Source: Harmonia axyridis
Lineage: Eukaryota; Arthropoda; Insecta; Coleoptera; Coccinellidae
Assembly (NCBI RefSeq): GCF_914767665.1
Contig: NC_059502.1
Span: forward strand, 55,534,031 to 55,598,030
Reading direction: 5' to 3'
DNA: 64,000 bases
Below the pieces are notes generated by a model. The model did no database searches, was not told the origin of the DNA, and saw only the letters and a list, made by a program, of their open reading frames with translations. Shown here one piece after another: positions 54,331 through 64,000 of the stretch (position 1 is its first letter; every line of letters begins with the position of its first letter). A program made the position numbers and the translations under genes.

Positions 54331-57290
54331 CTACGATTTAGGGATTTGAGAACTCTAAATGTCTGAACCTGAACTTTTTTCATGTAGCCCCTCCAAAAAC
54401 TATGAGAAATAATCTGTAGCCTCAAAAAATTGTATGAAGTAGAATTTTCGCAGGAAGCAACATATTCTGGATCATGTAGCATTTTTAGGTAGTAACAACA
54501 TAAAACGTTGAATCCAAAATAGTTTTGAGACGACAGTTCCTTTATTCTTAAAGTTGAAAATACGCTGTTTTAGTGTACTTGTAATTTTCATTATCAAGGG
54601 GCCCTAGTGCCAGATTTCTTGTTCACAGCATTCATTTCATTTGTAAGAAGTACTGAGGTAAGAAAAATGTTGAGTTGACAAGTTGGAGTTGATTGAAAAA
54701 AATGTTCAAAATAATGTATTTTCGTTTTGTTTAAAATGAATGTAGGTATTTTTGGTACCCACTTACTATATTCAACATAAATATATTATCCAATCAAGGT
54801 ATATCTACTGAAAAAATTATTTTTCAAACTAGTTTGACAAACAGCTTGAATTTTTCAAACTTGTAGTCATTGTCCAGTTTAATTTGACTTGAATAATTTG
54901 TCAGAAAGATTGACTTGAGTTTGACTCGATTTCAAGTCAAACTCAAGTCAATCTCAAACATTTAAGTCAAACTTGTGCAACTCTAAGCATATTACTAAAT
55001 TAGCGTATATTAGTGATTTAGTTAGTTTAGTTTAGTTAGTAGTTATTCGTGAAAGATATTCGCAGAAATTGATTTACCAATTATCATGAATAATTCTGTA
55101 ATTTCCATGAAAAAAAGTATGAAACAGAAGCACGGGGTAAAATTCAGCAAGTTACCTATCAATCAATCAATCGAACGAGAAACGACGTTGCGGTGGCGGT
55201 GGGCACAAACAGTGCACGCTTGTGTACACACGTGCGGGCGTGTTTACACGTTTCAATTCGATACAGGCACGCGCAGGTGCACCGCTGAATTTAATTAGAC
55301 TTTTTCAATTAGGGCTATTGGATTTACCGCCAACGAATGAATATCAACTTACCTGAAAAGGTCGCTATGTGTATCAAATGATGAATGTTTCATGAGATGG
55401 GAAATTGATTTGCGGAAGAATAAGGAGAAGCCGACTCATGGATTTACATCCGTGAAACGGGAAATATCTACGGAATACGGGTCGGGAAATCATCGAATAC
55501 GTTTCTCACTCGGAGTTCGATATTTCGGAAAATTATTTTATCGTTGAGTTATCCCCCACCTTCAAATCACTATTTATGTTTGAGATAGATTTTCTTACAA
55601 TTTCGATTGGAAATTCATAACGAAATAGACAATCTTTCTTCCCCAGAAGTTGTCATAAATCAATAAAAAAAAATGAAACAGAAGGATACAAGTATCTATA
55701 AAGCGCAATACAACAGCTTCGAATTTATTGTTTTTTATCTGCTCTTATCAATGACACATACATCTTTGTTGAGCTCCGATGCGAGAAAAGATAAGCAATT
55801 CGAAAATTATCGATCACACCCATACATACAGGTGGTCCAGATTTTAGTCCAATTACCTTAGCCTCAGAAGAACTTTTTTCATGAAAAAAATTTCATTAAA
55901 ACATATATCCTAACAGGGTCATCAGTTTTCCATTCATAACTCTAGTATTATTAAATTCATTGTTCAAATATTTAGGTCTAGGTCTAGGTTCAAAGTCTAG
56001 AAAATGTAATGTTTCCTTTTTCTCTGATTACTACCAATTTTTTGTCATTTTATTTACGAAAGAAAGAAACCTAATTAAACACCAGTCTCAACTTCTCTAG
56101 AATTTGCTCTACTCAACTCCCTAAAATATTCCCTTCATAAGCCTTCTTACCATAAGTCCACTTTTACTTCAAGTTTACCCAAAATTAACCAAGAATACTA
56201 TCTGGGTCTCAAGCATTCATCACAGTTTCCATTTAAAAATCTTTTCCGGCCAAGACCTTCCAAATGAATGTTAAGATTTTCATATAAATAAACTTCGTAT
56301 AGTAGATAAATTCACTCTTAAAATCAAACTCACATCAAGGTCATACATTTATTGAATATATTATTAGTAACATACAGATTTTGAAAATACATTCGTAAAG
56401 ATAGGATATTCAACGCTCTTCGAAACAAAATTCAAGGTTCAGTGAAACAATGCAACAATCAAAACATCTATGTGATACGATATCGAATAAACTCAACTTT
56501 TCAATGGCGAAGTGGGGATGGTCACAATGCTTCTTGAAAGTCGACGTCTAATATTAGTCGCTCCCCAAGCATGGAATAGTTTGTACAACCATATCGGTTG
56601 AAATACGACACTTTAATTCTATCGTATGCAATTTCCTTCCGTGAAAATGAGTACTTATGTTCTTCTTTTTATCTTCTACGAATGTAAGAAATATAGTGGA
56701 CAATAAATACAAATTCTAAAAGAATAATCTCATACCTATCTCTGAGCAGATTCGGCATAGTTATTAATATGAAACAAAGAAAACGAACTAATTATTCGTC
56801 GAAGTTGCAATTTAAAAATATCCACTTTTTAATTCGTTGAATTCTGTTTTTTCCACACTCCAAACTTCATCTCACGAAAATACTTCAATTCTATTTTTAA
56901 TACATTGCTTATTCGTGAGAATGTATTGAATTTCTCTCCTGATACAGTTGAAAGTATATATGTTATATCGGTATTTGTTATCAAATTTGTCTGGGTGACC
57001 ATTGGCACAGAACAGAATTCAGGGCCACCGTCAGACATTTTGGCGCACCGGCAAAATAAAATTTCGTGGCCCTGCTTTACCTTATTTATCTGAGTTATCT
57101 TTGAAGGAGCCTCTGTTATAACTCTCAGGCATCTTTACAATTTCATATGAAATCCTATTTGAAAACTTGAAATCACCTTGTCAAATTTAGTCGTTAGGAC
57201 GTCTTGTCGATTTCGTCAAAGAACGTCCTGAATGTTTAAAAAAAAGATGACCTTTAAGTAAAAACACGTTGTAGTACTTAGGTACATTTC
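54331..57290. other. No gene recognised; unique island at 55150-55560
   Basis: The island (GTTGCGGTGGCGGTGGGCAC, then TGTACACACGTGCGGGCGTG) is GC-rich within AT-rich DNA and non-coding. At 54880-54980 a run of CAAGTCAA/TTGACTTG inverted repeats occurs. The frame 57038-56829 is not convincing. Confidence 0.4.
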
Positions 57291-57430
57291 AGAACCTATT
57301 TGTAATTTTATAACTATAGTTGAAAGCGCTTATTCGATTCAAACAGAATTGGATCTTAGCAATTTTATTATTTTACTACGAAGAGTGGTAGGAAAACATT
57401 TTCATGTCAAAAAGTATGTCTTGTTTTTTA
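57291..57430 (+). repeat. Dispersed repeat Z, second copy
   Basis: Shares order and sequence with 39844-39985. It is directly followed by repeat R2, which appears to have inserted into or next to it. Confidence 0.55.
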
Positions 57431-57440
57431 ACAGATTTTT

Positions 57441-57866
57441 TCTGTTCAGTATCGTAATGAGTTCATTACAGTACTAAAAACAGTGCTGTAATCAACTCAT
57501 TACAGAACGACGAAACGCAGTGTAGGTAGACCACAGAGAAGATGGATTAATGATATAAAATAATATGCGGGAAATAGATGGTTTCAGATAGCTCAGGACA
57601 GGACAGCATGGAGGAACATGAAAGAGGCCTACATCCAGGAGTGGATAAGGGAAGGCTGACGAAGAAGAGAAGAAGAAAAGAAATGATTTGCCAGTTTATT
57701 CATAATTGCTCTCGATTCTGGTGGTATTAAACCGATTACGTCAGACATAGTTTTCGAATTTAATGCGTAATTATAAATAACTTCAAAATTCGAAACGTAC
57801 GATTCAAATTCAAATTCCGTAATCTGTCAATTTTCGTAACAGTCACACCAACTGTCTGCAAATTCT
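57441..57866 (+). repeat. Repeat R2, second copy, interrupted by an RTE tail
   Basis: 57441-57505 and 57681-57866 match the R2 copy at 24125-24480. The left hairpin arms are GTAATGAGTTCATTAC (57454-57469) and CTGTAATCAACTCATTACAG (57486-57505). Between them and the right part lies the RTE fragment. Confidence 0.7.
57506..57680 (+). pseudogene. RTE-like LINE extreme 3' end inside R2
   Basis: The piece encodes NAVGRPQRRWIND, YAGNRWFQIAQDRTAWRNMK and EAYIQEWIREG, then GAAGAAGAGAAGAAGAAA. It is the equivalent of the last 60 codons plus (GAA)n tail of the element at 44159-45285. Compared with the R2 copy at 24 kb, about 105 bp of R2 are missing at the insertion point. Confidence 0.75.
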
Positions 57867-57872
57867 GCAACT

Positions 57873-58534
57873 TAGATAGATAGATAAAGAGATATTTATT
57901 CTCAAAATTGCTATAAATAACAAAATGAAAACAGGTCAAAATTAGCGAAAAAAATCAACTAAAGAATACAACAATAGACAAGAAGATATTCTACCCATAA
58001 AAAAAACATATTCTAAATTTTATTTTTACAATACATTTCAAATTCTAATATCGAATATGGTTCACAGTCAATTAAAATTGAAGAAACAGTTTTCTTGAAC
58101 CAAGTAAAATCAGAAATATCCCTTATTCTTCTAGGAAGATAATTATAAATCTCAATGCTGCAATAAAATGTACTATATGCAGTAGCTGACAATTCATGAG
58201 GAGGATAAAAGTACTCATACATCCTCCTGGTAGCATTTGTATTCACACAGTTAAGAAAATAAAATCTATGATTACGAAAAAATAACAAAATTCTGTATAC
58301 ATATAAACCTATTGTGGTCATAATATTACATTTTTTGAGAATATTGCGACATGATGATCTATGTGCCATCTGATTCATTGTCGTTATAGCTAGTTTCTGT
58401 GCTATGAACACTCGCTTAGCCTGAGTACTACCTTCCCAAAAATTTATTCCATACGAGAGCAAAGATTGAAAGTTCGCAAAGTATATAGCTTTCAGACAAT
58501 CTAGATCAACTTGATTCCTAACCACCTTTAACAT
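57873..58534 (-). pseudogene. LINE reverse-transcriptase C-terminal region with (TATC)n tail
   Basis: A 173-codon open minus-strand frame (58534-58013) contains FQSLLSYGINFWEGSTQAKR, then QKLAITTMNQMAHRSSCRNI and a FKKTVSSIL end. This is the thumb/C-terminal part of CR1-like elements (QS.L.YG...WG...QK.AIR....SCR..F). After the stop comes AATAAATATCTC and a (TATC)n tail (57873-57886). The tail abuts the end of repeat R2. The palm domain is lost. Confidence 0.75.
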
Positions 58535-58938
58535 GTATACTCGCTCTGCTCGCCGAAGGGGCTCCGCCCCTTGGACCCCGTCACTATGCCGGTAGATCCT
58601 TCACTGGGTATCCCTCTAGAAAATAAAATATTTTTTTCGGAAACCTTGTATCGTTAGCAGATTTTAGACGATTCACTCGGTATCCTATGCTGATTCTAGG
58701 GTAGAATTCTATATGACTTCTTTCCTAGAACATACCATTTCGCCCTTGCTCACATGAAAATATTTGATGCAAATAACTTTCCATGACGACAAATCAAGGG
58801 CGGTCCTAGCCTTAAGTTTGAGGGGGTTCGCCGTTAAGGGTTTCGAGTTTTTCTATGGTACCAAATCCCAGATTACACCGATATCGAGCTTAACCTCTCA
58901 AAAATATTTATATTTAGATATTTATATGAATATTTATA
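58535..58938. other. No gene; compact GC hairpin at 58556-58572
   Basis: AAGGGGC-TCC-GCCCCTT is a perfect 7-bp stem with a 3-base loop in the GC-rich stretch 58540-58620, immediately 5' of the LINE on its strand. The origin of the GC-rich stretch is unknown. Confidence 0.5.
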
Positions 58939-59462
58939 CAGGGTGTTTCAAGTTCGAAGGCCTATTAGACGTTTCTGGAGAACGGGGCCGATTTGAAATC
59001 TGAAAATTCAGAATATGACATTGTTCATGATGCCCTATTCAGCTAAAATATTTTAGAAGTTCTGGCACTTCCGGTTATACAAGAAAGATTTCCATTCTCA
59101 ATTACTCTCTGCTAAAATTATTGCGTTAGTTCTCATAGTTTTCAAAATATTAAGAAAAAACCGTAAAAAAGAGAGAATTTCCATAGTCACTATCACGTGA
59201 ATTATTTTCACTGTGAATATCCTATGCGTATACTCAATTCACTTTCACAAACTAGAATGATGTTGGAATATCGTGCATATCTTGAATTTGAAAAATATCA
59301 TCACAGGGTGTTTCAAATATTGTGCCAAAAATTGTGAACAAAATTTGATCATAACTTTCGATTTTCAAATCAGAACCCTATTTTTTTGTGATTTCGTTGA
59401 ATTCTACGGTAAAAATAAGGGTAGTGTTCAAACATAATTATGCTCTCAAATTCAAATAATTG
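58939..59462 (+). repeat. ACAGGGTGTTTCAA-type dispersed repeat
   Basis: ACAGGGTGTTTCAA occurs at about 58939 and again, in the same direction, at about 59304. The motif ends resemble those of the MITE at 30594. No coding capacity. Confidence 0.45.
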
Positions 59463-60262
59463 ACAGGATCATTAGGACTACAAGCCATTTCGAAACGCCT
59501 GAAAGTCATAGGAATGATTCAGAAACAAGAAAAGTGGGTGCCGTACGAGTTGAAGCCGGGAGGTGTTTGAACGGAATTTGTTTGTTTGTGAACAGCTGCT
59601 TTCGAGGCAAAGACGGAAGGAATTTCTGCATCGGATTGGGACTGGAGACGAAAAACGGGTTCATTACGATAATCCCAAGCACATAAAATCATGTGGATAT
59701 CCCGGCCTTGCTTCCACGTCGACTGCTAAACCGAATATTCTCGGTTCTAAGGTCATGCTCAGTATTTGGTGGGAACAGCTCGGCGTAGTGTATTATGAGT
59801 TGTTAACTGAAACGATCACAGGCGATCGTTATCGAACGCAATCAATGCGTTTGTGTCGAGCATTGAGAGACAAACCGCCGCAATACGACGAGAGAGTAGA
59901 TGAATGGATTTTACTGCATGACAATGCTCGACTCCATGTTGCGAAAGTCAAGATATACTTGAAAAAGTTGAAATGGGAATTCCTACCCCACCCGACGTAT
60001 TCTCCAGACGTTGCTCCCTCGGACTATCACTTGTTTCGATCAATAGCACACAGCCTGGCTGACCAGCACTTCCTATCTTATGAAGAATTAAAAACTTGGA
60101 TCGATTCGTGGATCGCTTCAAAAGATGACCAGTTTTTTCAATTCGTACGCTGCCCGAAAGATGTGAGAAAGTATAGTGACCAGCGATGGGCAGTATTTCG
60201 AATCATAAATGTATAACCAGTGTTTTACAATAAAGCCTCAAATTTCGGTAAAAAAATTTGTA
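59463..60262 (+). pseudogene. mariner (mellifera-like), 5'-truncated, long open frame
   Basis: The best preserved of the four copies of this family. From an ISKRLKVIGMIQKQ equivalent (about 59480) it runs into an open frame (59563-60216, 217 codons, starting at GTG): LHRIGTGDEKRVHYDNPKH (first catalytic Asp), GSKVMLSIWWEQLGVVYYEL, LLHDNARLHVAKV (second Asp), SPDVAPSDYHLF (third Asp) and TWIDSWIASKDDQFFQF. The last two Asp are separated by 33 residues, one fewer than the DD34D norm, owing to a missing codon. The N-terminal DNA-binding domain is absent. The 3' end is near TTTGTACGCTTATG. Confidence 0.88.
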
Positions 60263-61334
60263 CGCTTATGTATTTGTTATATTATAATATATTTATTTAC
60301 TTATCACGGTTTTAGCCATTCAGGTAGAAATTAAAAAAAAAAATAGTAAATCTATTGTTTCATATGAAAAAAAAAAGAAGACAATTGGCAAGTATAACAC
60401 AAAATCTAATTTGGTCTGTGAACCCTTTGAAAACCTTGTAATCACAGCTTCCTCGTCAACATCAATGTCCTTGTATATGTTCAGGAGGACTAAACTGAAT
60501 CCGATGCCAATATCGAAAAAACCAGATGAACTACCATTTATTCATTTCGAAAATAAATTTGCCGAATTTTCTGCTCGAATAGCTGTGCGAAAATTATGAG
60601 TTTCCATACAGTTTTATAATACGTCATAATCTCAAACAATCTATTAATATGAATTTCCACCAAGTAAAAAACCGATCCCATCAAGAAGATCTGGCATACA
60701 GGCAACGTCGCAGATTATTTCGCATCTGACCATAGACCTAATATCCGTATTAGGATATTAGGTCTATGCATCATTGCATCTGACAAACGTTACGTATTAA
60801 ACATGATGGCCGCCGCTATATATAAACAATCGATAAAACCATCGATTTTGACGAAAAAAAGGCATTTTTATGTCAGGGAAAGCTTGAAATGTGATTAATT
60901 AATCATTTCTAACGAGAATCAGTTGATAAAATACAAGAAAACTAGCTATTAATGTGGATAACCTCACCTTCATTAGGCCAATTTCACAATTAAAAAAAAA
61001 AAATCACAATAAAAAAAAAACCTAGCTGGATTAAGGAATTTATGACAGCGGATTCGTGATCTAAGACCCAAAATAAGTAAGTCTGCAAAATTTCATCACT
61101 TTTGAATCATTATTAAAATTAATTCTATATAGTAAACATTGTTTTTCTTTTCAGAAGATGGATTATTTTCGTTTGTATGGCTAATTATACAGGATACTTA
61201 TTTGTCGAATATCAATTAGAAGTATCTAGAGATGTTGGACCAATTCAAGTCTGAAAATTGAGATTAAAACTTCAAATTATTAACTAATTTGTAAAGAAAT
61301 ACACAATATTTGATGAACAATTATATAAGGTGTA
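60263..61334. other. No gene; AT-rich with poly-A tracts
   Basis: The frame 60411-60599 matches no family. The stretch 60970-61020 has two A-rich runs. The hairpin at 60731-60768 is listed separately. Confidence 0.45.
60731..60768. repeat. Perfect 16-bp-arm hairpin flanked by 9-bp direct repeats
   Basis: CATAGACCTAATATCC and GGATATTAGGTCTATG flank the loop GTATTA. GCATCTGAC stands directly before it (60722-60730) and again at 60776-60784, like a target duplication around a tiny insertion. Confidence 0.8.
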
Positions 61335-62538
61335 GGGTAAATGCACTGGTTAGCCGACCGGCACTGGTTCTCGACCATTCCGTGATTTGAGATAAAATAA
61401 TAATAAAAATATATCATGTAGTGCGAAATATTTTCGCGGTACGTGTTCTCGACCATTCTACCCTTCCAAGATAGTTTGCATAGTAGGGGTATAGGTCAAA
61501 GTTTTCGCGCTAAAAATTAGTTTATAATCGTCTATCATAGAAAAGGGTTCTTTCTCGTCCTCTCTTAGAAAAGTGCTTTGTGGTATATGACTAGAAAATA
61601 GTAATTATTTCTTATTTTAAATGAATTATGTGTGTATATTTTGTTCCATATCAACTATAAGATATATTTTTGAGTGTATTTCAATCAAGAAGCAGATAAA
61701 TGTATTTTTTTTTGTTAAATATTCGGCGGTCGCGAACTGGTATTGGAAAATTTGTATCTTTTATTTCTCGACCAAAGTGGTCGAAAACCAATATGTTACT
61801 TCAAAAATTGTTTATGTCAACCGAAATATTTCTGTTGGATCATTTTCGTTTTTTTTCGATACCCTGATTCATTTATATATCTACTTTCTGAATATTAGTT
61901 TGCGACCACCGAATTAACGTTGAAACACTTATTTCTACCTTTTGTTTATTCGCGGTCGAGAACCAATTTGATTGTACTTAATTCTCGACAACTGGTGGTC
62001 AGTGTTTTATATTTTATTTACTCATTTGTTTCTAAATAGATATTAAGAGCAAAGTAACCAAATAATGTTGTATGAGTTGCTATTTTGAAATATTTATAGA
62101 AAGTGGAAACTTTTGCAAAATAATTTTTTTTTACGTTTCGAGTGTTGATTAGCTCATCTGAAACCCATCTGAGTGATAGGTAGTGATGTCGATGGTACGG
62201 TACGAAAGTAAGTACTAATCACTCATCTCGCTCTTAAGTTTTTTATAAAATTTTTAAGTGGAGCGGCCACTATTGTTAGTGGTCGAAAACTAACACAAAA
62301 ATGGTCGAGAACTCTGCGACGTGGTCGAGAACCGAAGGTTATTGAGATTTTCTATATGTTTCCACATTTCAAAGGTTAAATGCGGAAAGAACGTTTAAAA
62401 TTATATGACAAATCATTTAAAACTCACCAAAGAATCGATGAAAACCAACACCATTGAAATTTGATAAGTTTATGTGTGAAAAAATCGTGCTCGAAATCGA
62501 TGTTTCTGTTAACTGGTCGAGAACCAGTGCATTTACCC
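61335..62538 (+). mobile_element. Non-autonomous pogo-like element rich in its terminal motif
   Basis: TA flanks both ends (61333-61334 and 62539-62540). The inverted ends are GGGTAAATGCACTGGTTAGC and, read inward, GGGTAAATGCACTGGTTCTC. The motif GGTCGAGAACC or its complement recurs at 61366-61376, 61444-61454, 61728-61740, 61764-61773, 61779-61790, 61954-61965, 62281-62291, 62303-62313, 62323-62333 and 62515-62527. No transposase is recognisable in 1.2 kb; the 98-codon frame at 61621 is low-complexity. Confidence 0.85.
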
Positions 62539-63232
62539 TATATATATTTGAAGTAGTAATTAGACATTTTGAAATCTGAAATTCTCATTTCTCTAGAAAT
62601 GGCAATTTCTTTCTTCTTTAAAAAATTTGGGAAAAATGCATAATCAAAGTGTGAGAGTTATTATCAGTCAATAGAAATACCACCTGAAATAAAGAAACTG
62701 CATTCAATGTTTATTTTCAGTTTTGACAAATATTGAATTTACATAATCATTCGATAAGATCTATGAAAAGACCTACAGTGAAATTTTGTTTTAGAAATAT
62801 TCAGTATAGCTATAATGAACTGAAAAGAGGCAGAATGAATAGATCTACCTTTCAAAAACCCATGGCTTATGTTGCCTTACAAGCAATCATATTTAGGTGT
62901 GACATCTTTGAGAAATCAGGTTATAAGAAGTCCCTCATTTCCAAGTTCATCAATACTTTTTCAGTTGAGCAACAAATTATTCTTCTATTCCATAATTTAT
63001 TAAGGAATACAATATATGATCAACAATTATATAGTGTGTATATATTTAGAATATAAGGAAGGACACTTTTTGAAATCTAAAAATTTGGTTAATAGTAGGT
63101 TATTTTCAATAATTTATAATATCGAAAGACCAATTGGACATTCCTGAAGAACTAAGGCGTTTTTAGAATCTGATTATTGTATCGATGAATTTTGCATACT
63201 TTTCTGTTGTATATTTCTTAAAGGTATAGGGA
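62539..63232. other. No gene recognised; one 107-codon frame
   Basis: The frame 62733-63056 is lysine- and phenylalanine-rich and matches no family that I recognise. It may be chance or an upstream part of the copia remnant. Confidence 0.35.
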
Positions 63233-63865
63233 CCAAAATGATTTTTATGGGTTCTGGTGAATGATCAAAGGGATACAGGTAACAATTTCATTAATACCAG
63301 TCGAGATGTAGTTATCATAGATATGGTATGATATAGAAATTTCACTAGATAATTCTGATTTAGTGGAGGACATCTGAATGATGGTTCGCTACGTTATAGA
63401 GTAAGCTTGTAGCTCTGGGTTTTACTCAGAAGTAAATTGAACAGGGCAATATATATAGTAAATAAAATTTTGATAGATATTAGTTAAAAAAGATCAACAA
63501 TTGAGCATTGTATCTACATAAAATCAAAAAATAACTTGCTAACTGTTGTTGCATTGTACGTGGATGACTTTTTCGTTTTAACTAATGTTAATTCTGAATG
63601 AATATAATATCTGATAGAAAATTCAAATGATAATTTTATCATAAAGAATTTATGGAAAGCTAAAAAATGTTTAGGGCTGAATATCACTCCTTTGAAAACT
63701 CAATTGAAATTTGATTCAACAAAAGAGAGTTGTAATGATGAACCATATAAGAAATTAATAGGTTTATTAACGTCTTTAGCAGTATTAGCTAATCCTGATA
63801 ATGTTAATTTCTTGAGTCAATTTAATAATTATCTCATTATTGAACACTGAAAAAGTGCAAAATTC
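63233..63865 (+). pseudogene. Ty1/copia retrotransposon fragment
   Basis: Broken frames give MIFMGSGE-stop-SKGYR and TSRDVVI (the end of integrase and linker, normally CIFVGY...SKGYR...SRDV.F). Next come STIEHCIYIKSKNNLLTVVA followed by LYVDDFFVLTN (reverse-transcriptase YVDD motif), then NFIIKNLWKAKKCLGLNI, PLKTQLKFDS, YKKLIGLLTSLAVLANPDNV and FLSQFNN. Pieces between CLGLNI and PLKTQL are deleted. LTRs are not seen, and the copy may continue past the window. Confidence 0.8.
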
Positions 63866-64000
63866 ATTTCAAGTTGCAAGTAAAAAAAGGTCATTGTTCA
63901 AGTTTTACTTCAGTCAGAAGATGTGTTCAGTATTTGAAATGACTGCCTCGGTACTAAAATTGTATCAGCCAATACTATTGACCCATGTTAGTGGGTTGAT
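63866..64000. other. Window end, nothing recognised
   Basis: AT-rich sequence following the copia fragment. Confidence 0.4.

Noticed and set aside
62733..63056. 107-codon frame as a gene
   Set aside because: Not recognisable and placed in AT-rich DNA before a copia relic; could be chance.
1..64000. CRISPR array, operons, ribosome binding sites
   Set aside because: Nothing of the kind is present; sequence is that of a eukaryotic nuclear genome.

Overview
The window looks like nuclear DNA from an insect. It is strongly AT-rich (roughly two thirds A+T by eye), has no bacterial-style gene packing, and carries animal transposon families typical of insect genomes: pogo/Tigger-like, several mariner lineages, Tc1-like, a DD41D (rosa-like) fragment, hAT, a Crypton-like tyrosine recombinase, Penelope-like, several non-LTR (LINE) lineages and Ty1/copia. 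I could not name the species. I found no convincing intact host protein gene. The window is probably intergenic or inside a large intron, filled with repeats of different ages and interrupted by short GC-richer unique islands that may be regulatory or conserved non-coding DNA.

Layout. 1-7.3 kb: a Penelope-type hairpin module, a nearly intact pogo element (558-3716, TA duplication, one frameshift in its transposase), a LINE remnant, a reversed Tc1-like pseudogene and a second, decayed pogo-like element (6106-7268). 7.3-15.6 kb: a unique island, a reversed mariner, LINE tails, a Penelope-type foldback (11608-12338), a Penelope GIY-YIG endonuclease fragment and a mariner end. 15.6-21.7 kb: a unique island, a tyrosine-recombinase fragment joined to a mariner, a further mariner piece and a full-length mariner of another lineage with both inverted repeats (20393-21652). 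21.7-35.9 kb: mostly AT-rich DNA with nested repeats, a DD41D fragment, the 5' end of a long-TIR Tc1-like element, and three foldback or MITE-like elements, the largest about 1 kb (33205-34205). 36-43.4 kb: unique DNA with a possible regulatory island, a hAT C-terminus and a LINE RNase H end. 43.4-47.2 kb: three 5S-rRNA-derived repeat units, two of them in tandem with a 344-bp period, an RTE-like LINE and the 3' end of the same Tc1-like family seen at 28.5 kb. 47.2-58.6 kb: unique islands, four LINE fragments and a multi-layer nested insertion (57.2-57.9 kb). 58.6-64 kb: another mariner, a TIR element packed with copies of its own terminal motif (61335-62538) and a Ty1/copia fragment.

The most interesting points are these. 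(1) A 5S rRNA-like sequence in 344-bp tandem units, with a third unit 1.8 kb away. (2) A recurring module, in six places, of a hairpin flanked by a CTGAAGA-like box and GAAAC(G)TC, in two cases directly after a possible 55-60-nt intron. It resembles the minimal hammerhead motifs known from Penelope-like elements, and one copy lies 0.3 kb downstream of a Penelope endonuclease fragment. (3) Three pogo-like elements that each carry many internal copies of their own terminal motif. (4) Two separated halves of one Tc1-like family with terminal repeats of about 110 bp. (5) A foldback of about 1 kb. Many open frames in this sequence start at GTG or TTG and are remnants, not complete genes.
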